Below are positions 6,609 to 7,396 of a stretch of 7,396 nt of DNA, piece by piece. Source of the DNA: Burkholderiales bacterium (lineage in GTDB: Bacteria > Pseudomonadota > Gammaproteobacteria > Burkholderiales > UBA11063); the NCBI GenBank assembly GCA_020697025.1, contig JAJFBO010000043.1, forward strand, positions 1 through 7,396, given 5' to 3'. A program made the position numbers and the translations under genes. How positions within the stretch are numbered: position 1 is the first letter of the stretch; each line of letters opens with the position of its first letter. The notes beneath the pieces were generated by a model. It saw only the letters and a program-made list of their open reading frames with translations, had not been told where the DNA came from and did not search any database.

Positions 6609-7396
6609 ATGATAAATAATAATATAATTCAAGTTACAGCTTTTGCACCGGCAACTAGTGCTAATATGATAGTTGGCTTTGATATATTAGGTTTTGCTCT
6701 TGATGCGGTTGGAGACGAAGTTACCTTGACCAAACGGAGTGATGGCCAAGTTGTAATTGATTCTATCGATTCAAAACAGCAATTACCCTTGCAAAGCCAT
6801 AAAAATACAGCCTCAATTGTGATACAGAAGGCTTGCGAAGATTTAGGCGTTAATTGTGGTTTTTCGCTTAAAATAAAAAAAGGTATAGCTCTTGGGTCAG
6901 GTATGGGTGGCTCGGCGGCTTCTGCTGTGGCTGCATTAGTGGCTTTTAATCATTTTTTAGAACGGCCTTTATCTAATGAGAAATTAGCTTACTATGCTTT
7001 GTTTGGTGAGGAGTTGGCTTCAGGTAGCAAGCATGCAGATAATATTGTGCCATGTATTTATGGGGGTGTTACCTTAACTAGAAACATTGATCCGATAGAT
7101 GTAATTAAGCTGCCCGCACCAGATTTACAATGTGTAATTATTCATCCACATTTAACTGTGGAAACAAAGGCGGCAAGGAGTATTTTGAAACCAGATGTCC
7201 GGATGCAGGATTTTGTAGCGCAAACAGCCAATCTGGCAGGTTTTATAGCATCATTATATACATATGATATGGCTTTACTTAAACGGTCGTTAAATGATGT
7301 AGTTATTGAGCCACAACGCGCCCATTTAGTTGAAGGTTTTTATAAAATCAAGGAATTAGCTATTAATGCTGGTGCGCTGGCTTGTTCTTTCTCAGG
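6609..7396 (+). CDS. thrB: Homoserine kinase (GHMP family), 3' end outside window
   Basis: Cytoplasmic enzyme that transfers phosphate from ATP to homoserine, giving O-phosphohomoserine for threonine synthase. The window holds 262 residues of about 310. Motif 1 is PATSANMIVGFDILGFALD at 14-32, the typical homoserine kinase N-terminus. The GHMP phosphate-binding loop is LGSGMGGSAAS at 95-105. GSKHADNIVPCIYGG at 139-153 is the usual central block. ACSFSG, just beginning at 258, is the start of the third GHMP motif, which the window edge interrupts. The loop has GMGGSAAS where many homologues have GLGSSAAS or GMGSSAAS, a mild change. The ATG lies one base after the thrA stop and no clear Shine-Dalgarno precedes it, so translation is probably coupled to thrA. 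It is expected to be co-transcribed with thrA and probably with a thrC beyond the window. Confidence 0.95.
   Translation, partial: MINNNIIQVTAFAPATSANMIVGFDILGFALDAVGDEVTLTKRSDGQVVIDSIDSKQQLPLQSHKNTASIVIQKACEDLGVNCGFSLKIKKGIALGSGMGGSAASAVAALVAFNHFLERPLSNEKLAYYALFGEELASGSKHADNIVPCIYGGVTLTRNIDPIDVIKLPAPDLQCVIIHPHLTVETKAARSILKPDVRMQDFVAQTANLAGFIASLYTYDMALLKRSLNDVVIEPQRAHLVEGFYKIKELAINAGALACSFS

Noticed and set aside
1..7396. tRNA/rRNA genes, CRISPR arrays, insertion sequences, phage or attachment sites
   Set aside because: I looked for cloverleaf and TTCAAATCC-like arms, regularly spaced direct repeats, terminal inverted repeats and transposase motifs and saw none.

Overview
This AT-rich window carries four protein genes and no RNA gene or mobile element that I can see. 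The sequence suggests a gammaproteobacterium with a low-GC genome: it has a fused ThrA-type aspartokinase/homoserine dehydrogenase followed directly by thrB, and a permease closely resembling enterobacterial LysP. A Francisella, Fastidiosibacter or Legionella-like lineage would fit the base composition and the Cys-paired Ig-like lipoprotein, but the genus is a guess.

Layout. From 1 to 2449 (minus strand) lies the 5' part of a large, unrecognised secreted or lipid-anchored surface protein. Its reading frame stays open for 816 codons and leaves the window at position 1. It has a lipoprotein-like signal, four Ig-like modules of about 100-110 residues each marked by a pair of cysteines, then a region with a tryptophan roughly every 47 residues that looks like a beta-propeller. 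A 53-base gap separates it from a LysP-like lysine permease (2503-3873, minus). A 277-base divergent region (3874-4150) holds a good sigma70-type promoter for the permease, an extended -10 promoter for the threonine genes, a G7 tract beside the permease ribosome-binding site, a T9 tract, and a hairpin-forming stretch with a tiny Ile-rich ORF. On the plus strand, thrA (4151-6607, complete) and thrB (from 6609, cut by the window end) are separated by one base and form the start of a threonine operon; thrC probably follows outside the window.

How the genes fit together. ThrA performs the first and third steps of the aspartate pathway and ThrB phosphorylates homoserine, committing carbon to threonine. 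The divergent permease probably imports lysine, another product of the aspartate pathway, so the shared intergenic region may balance uptake and synthesis. The surface protein has no evident link to this metabolism. It is the least understood part of the window and the best candidate for something undescribed.
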